Source: Aliivibrio sp. 1S175 (GTDB taxonomy: Bacteria; Pseudomonadota; Gammaproteobacteria; Enterobacterales; Vibrionaceae). Taken from it: a DNA stretch of 64,000 bases. A program made the translations under genes and the position numbers. The notes below the pieces were generated by a model. That model ran no database searches. It worked only from the letters and a program-made list of their open reading frames with translations, and had not been told where the DNA came from. The DNA lies in NCBI RefSeq assembly GCF_001690985.1, contig NZ_MAJS01000006.1, positions 20,145 through 84,144 on the forward strand, in the 5' to 3' direction. Each line of letters begins with the position of its first letter. Within the stretch, counting starts at the first letter, position 1. This document shows, in pieces, positions 61,570-64,000 of the stretch.

Positions 61570-61797
61570 ATGAACTTAGCGCAATTAGAAAGCGGCCAAA
61601 AAGCCGTTGTAACAGATATGTCTCTATTACCAACAGATACAAGAAAAAAGTTGATGGTAATGGGAATGCTTCCTCATACTGAAATATCTATATTGCGTAA
61701 AGCTCCAATGGGTGACCCATTACAAATTAGTGTAAGAGGGACTTCTCTTGCTATTCGTAAAAATCTAGCTGAACAAATTACAGTTAAGGAGTTATAG
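61570..61797 (+). CDS. feoA: Ferrous iron transport accessory protein FeoA
   Basis: FeoA is a small SH3-like cytoplasmic protein needed for FeoB function. The product has 75 residues from the ATG at 61570 (MNLAQLESGQKAVVTDMSLL), with GGAG six bases upstream; earlier in-frame starts lie inside the Fur box and lack a ribosome binding site. The typical KLMVMGMLPHTEI and SVRGTSLAIRK segments are present. The feoB ATG follows the stop directly. Confidence 0.96.
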   Translation: MNLAQLESGQKAVVTDMSLLPTDTRKKLMVMGMLPHTEISILRKAPMGDPLQISVRGTSLAIRKNLAEQITVKEL

Positions 61798-64000
61798 ATG
61801 CAGTATCACGTATTAACTGTAGGTAATCCAAACAGTGGTAAAACAACTTTATTCAATGGGCTTACTGGCGCGAAACAACAAGTCGGTAACTGGGCTGGTG
61901 TAACCGTTGAGAAAAAAACAGGCCGTTATACTTGTTCGGGTGATGAGTTCTTATTAACCGATTTACCCGGTATCTATGCACTAGACAGTGGTAATGATGT
62001 AAATAGTCTTGATGAAACGATCGCGTCTCGTGCAGTATTAACACACGATGCTGATGTGATAATTAATGTTGTTGATGCATCGTGTTTAGAACGCAGTTTA
62101 TACATGACATTGCAATTACGTGAGTTGGGTCGACCAATGATCGTAGTTTTAAATAAAATGGATGTATTAAAACGCCAACGACAAGTTCTCGATATTAAAG
62201 GATTAGAGAAAAAGCTAGGTTGTCCTGTACTCGCGCTTTCGGCTAATAACAATGGTCAAGTCCATAAGTTTAAAGAGAAGCTACATAAGTCTATTGCTCA
62301 AGGCATAAAAATGGTTCCGCTTGAGTTGACGTATGGTGAGAAAGTAGAGGCGGCAATAAAAGAAGCGTCATCATTATTTACAAGTGATTATGCATCAAGT
62401 CGTTCATTGGCAATTCGTGCATTAGAAAATGACGCATTAGTCCTAAATACATTGGAAGCAGATAAACGTAATTTAATTGCAAATATCGCAAATGTATTAA
62501 CGACGCAAGTAGAAGCCGATTTTCATATTGCGGATTGTCGATACACATTTTTACATCAATTATGTCAGCAATTACGTCGCCAAGAAGGCGGTTTAAGCCA
62601 CAGTGTTAGTGAGAAAATTGACCGTGTAATTTTGAATAAATGGATCGGTATTCCTTTCTTTTTCTTTGTCATGTACCTGATGTTTATGTTCTCTATTAAC
62701 ATTGGTAGTGCATTCATTGATTTCTTTGATATTGGTGTTGGTGCATTACTGGTTGATGGCAGCCATTATTTATTAGATGGTCATTTGCCGGTTTGGTTAG
62801 TCACACTTATCGCTGATGGTGTTGGTGGTGGTATTCAAACCGTAGCGACATTTATTCCAGTGATCGGTTGTTTATATTTATTCTTATCTTTACTTGAAAG
62901 CTCTGGCTATATGGCTCGTGCCGCTTTTGTGCTTGATAAAGTGATGCAGAAGATTGGTTTACCAGGTAAAGCGTTTGTTCCTTTGGTTCTAGGCTTTGGT
63001 TGTAACGTTCCTGCTATCATGGCAACTCGTACGCTAGAGCAAGAGCGTGAACGTAAACTAGCGGCTTCAATGGCGCCATTTATGTCATGTGGTGCACGTC
63101 TTCCTGTGTATGCTTTATTTGCTGCGGCTTTCTTCCCTGAAAATGGTCAGAACGTAGTCTTTGGTTTGTACTTCCTTGGTATTTTAGCTGCGGTATTTAC
63201 AGGTTTATTGCTAAAACACACTATTTACCCGGGTCGTAGTGATACGTTTATCATGGAAATTCCAGATTATGAATTTCCAACAATGCGTAACATCATGATC
63301 AAAACCTGGCAAAAGCTGAAGCGCTTTGTTCTTGGTGCAGGTAAAACGATTGTTGTTGTTGTAACTATTTTAAGCTTTTTTAACTCATTGGGTATGGATG
63401 GTTCATTTGGTAATGAAGACAGTGAAAACTCTGTGTTATCAAAAGCGGCTCAAATCGTGACTCCAGTATTAGCACCAATTGGTATCCAAGAAGATAACTG
63501 GCCAGCAACGGTAGGTATTATTACCGGTATTTTTGCAAAAGAAGCCGTTGTCGGTACATTAAACAGCTTATATTCAGATCCTGCTGATGAAGGTGCTGAG
63601 TTTGATTTAATGGCAAGCCTTGAAGAAGCAGTGATGTCTATTCCTGATAACCTATCAGGCTTAAGCTACTCAGATCCACTAGGTGTAGAAGTTGGTGATT
63701 TAACAAACACGAGTGCGGTTGCTGAAGACCAGGGTGTGGCTGATTCAATCTTTGGTAATCTACAAGCTCACTTTGTAACAAGTGCAAGCGCAATGGCTTA
63801 CTTAATATTTATCTTGCTATATACACCGTGTGTTGCTGCTATGGGAGCCTATATGCGTGAGTTTGGTCGTCAGTACTCTTACTTTATTGCTGGCTGGACG
63901 ATGTTATTAGCTTACGTATCGTCAACGTTGTACTACCAAATTGCAAACTTCTCTAATGCTCCAATGACAAGCAGCATGTGGATTGCGATTTCATTAATTG
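61798..64000 (+). CDS. feoB: Ferrous iron transporter FeoB (3' end beyond window)
   Basis: FeoB imports Fe(II) across the inner membrane and has an N-terminal GTPase. The visible 734 codons are open to the window edge; the family is about 750-775 residues, so most of the gene is present. G1 is GNPNSGKTT at 9-17, followed by DLPGIY (G3) and NKMD (G4). The membrane part has the two gate motifs, GFGCNVPAI and SCGARLPVY. The ATG touches the feoA stop (TAGATG). A feoC gene may follow outside the window. Confidence 0.97.
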   Translation, partial: MQYHVLTVGNPNSGKTTLFNGLTGAKQQVGNWAGVTVEKKTGRYTCSGDEFLLTDLPGIYALDSGNDVNSLDETIASRAVLTHDADVIINVVDASCLERSLYMTLQLRELGRPMIVVLNKMDVLKRQRQVLDIKGLEKKLGCPVLALSANNNGQVHKFKEKLHKSIAQGIKMVPLELTYGEKVEAAIKEASSLFTSDYASSRSLAIRALENDALVLNTLEADKRNLIANIANVLTTQVEADFHIADCRYTFLHQLCQQLRRQEGGLSHSVSEKIDRVILNKWIGIPFFFFVMYLMFMFSINIGSAFIDFFDIGVGALLVDGSHYLLDGHLPVWLVTLIADGVGGGIQTVATFIPVIGCLYLFLSLLESSGYMARAAFVLDKVMQKIGLPGKAFVPLVLGFGCNVPAIMATRTLEQERERKLAASMAPFMSCGARLPVYALFAAAFFPENGQNVVFGLYFLGILAAVFTGLLLKHTIYPGRSDTFIMEIPDYEFPTMRNIMIKTWQKLKRFVLGAGKTIVVVVTILSFFNSLGMDGSFGNEDSENSVLSKAAQIVTPVLAPIGIQEDNWPATVGIITGIFAKEAVVGTLNSLYSDPADEGAEFDLMASLEEAVMSIPDNLSGLSYSDPLGVEVGDLTNTSAVAEDQGVADSIFGNLQAHFVTSASAMAYLIFILLYTPCVAAMGAYMREFGRQYSYFIAGWTMLLAYVSSTLYYQIANFSNAPMTSSMWIAISLI

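Overview
The window is chromosomal DNA of a Vibrionaceae bacterium, most likely an Aliivibrio close to A. fischeri. The evidence is the low-GC coding style, the toxS-toxR pair divergent from htpG, the order ppiD-comEA, rfaH / asnB / nagC-nagA / nagE / glnS / fur, and the close match of nearly every protein to its gamma-proteobacterial counterpart. No rRNA, tRNA, CRISPR array, prophage, integron or insertion sequence is visible. This is a core-genome segment, and the unusual material lies mainly between the known genes.

Layout. 0-3.8 kb: copper homeostasis (copG, a hidden 24-codon membrane gene, copA, divergent cueR with a clear CueR promoter). 3.8-7.5 kb: cnoX/ybbN, a hidden 21-codon membrane gene, two SDR-fold proteins (ybbO-like, yfcH) and yfcE. 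7.5-22.3 kb: toxS-toxR, then the proteostasis block htpG, adk, hemH, tig, clpP, clpX, lon, hupB, ppiD, comEA, with sigma-32-like promoters before htpG and lon. 22.3-34.4 kb: a peptide transporter, rfaH, asnB, a CPA2 antiporter, nagC-nagA divergent from nagE, and glnS. 34.4-39.5 kb: fur, a DUF4442 gene, fldA, a DUF2788 gene, ybfF, seqA and pgm. 39.6-51.7 kb: ybgI, gltA, then sdhCDAB-sucABCD encoding the oxidative branch of the TCA cycle. 51.9-57.5 kb: a Cache chemoreceptor, znuBC divergent from znuA-mepM with a Zur-type box. 57.6-64 kb: a 1140-residue membrane regulator, a structured intergenic region, and feoA-feoB under a Fur-type box, with feoB running off the window.

How it works together. 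Metal control recurs: copper (CueR/CopA/CopG), zinc (Znu and a Zur-type box), and iron (Fur, a Fur-type box before feoA). The protein-quality group (HtpG, Tig, ClpXP, Lon, CnoX, PpiD) is interleaved with heme and adenylate metabolism. GlcNAc uptake and catabolism (nagE, nagA) sit beside their repressor gene nagC and connect to glycolysis and the TCA genes downstream.

The most interesting items are: (1) an apparent small RNA of about 130 nt on the minus strand near 61.1-61.2 kb, with four predicted hairpins, a C-rich terminator loop and a U tract; (2) the beside-lying periplasmic-propeller / pseudo-kinase / AraC protein, which has no receiver domain and has Glu where the phospho-accepting His would lie; (3) two short membrane-protein genes with near-ideal ribosome binding sites, one embedded between copA and copG; and (4) several perfect palindromes and direct repeats in intergenic DNA, notably a 25-bp palindrome between ybfF and seqA and four TTGACGT repeats before feoA. 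All calls come from reading the sequence; no database search was run.
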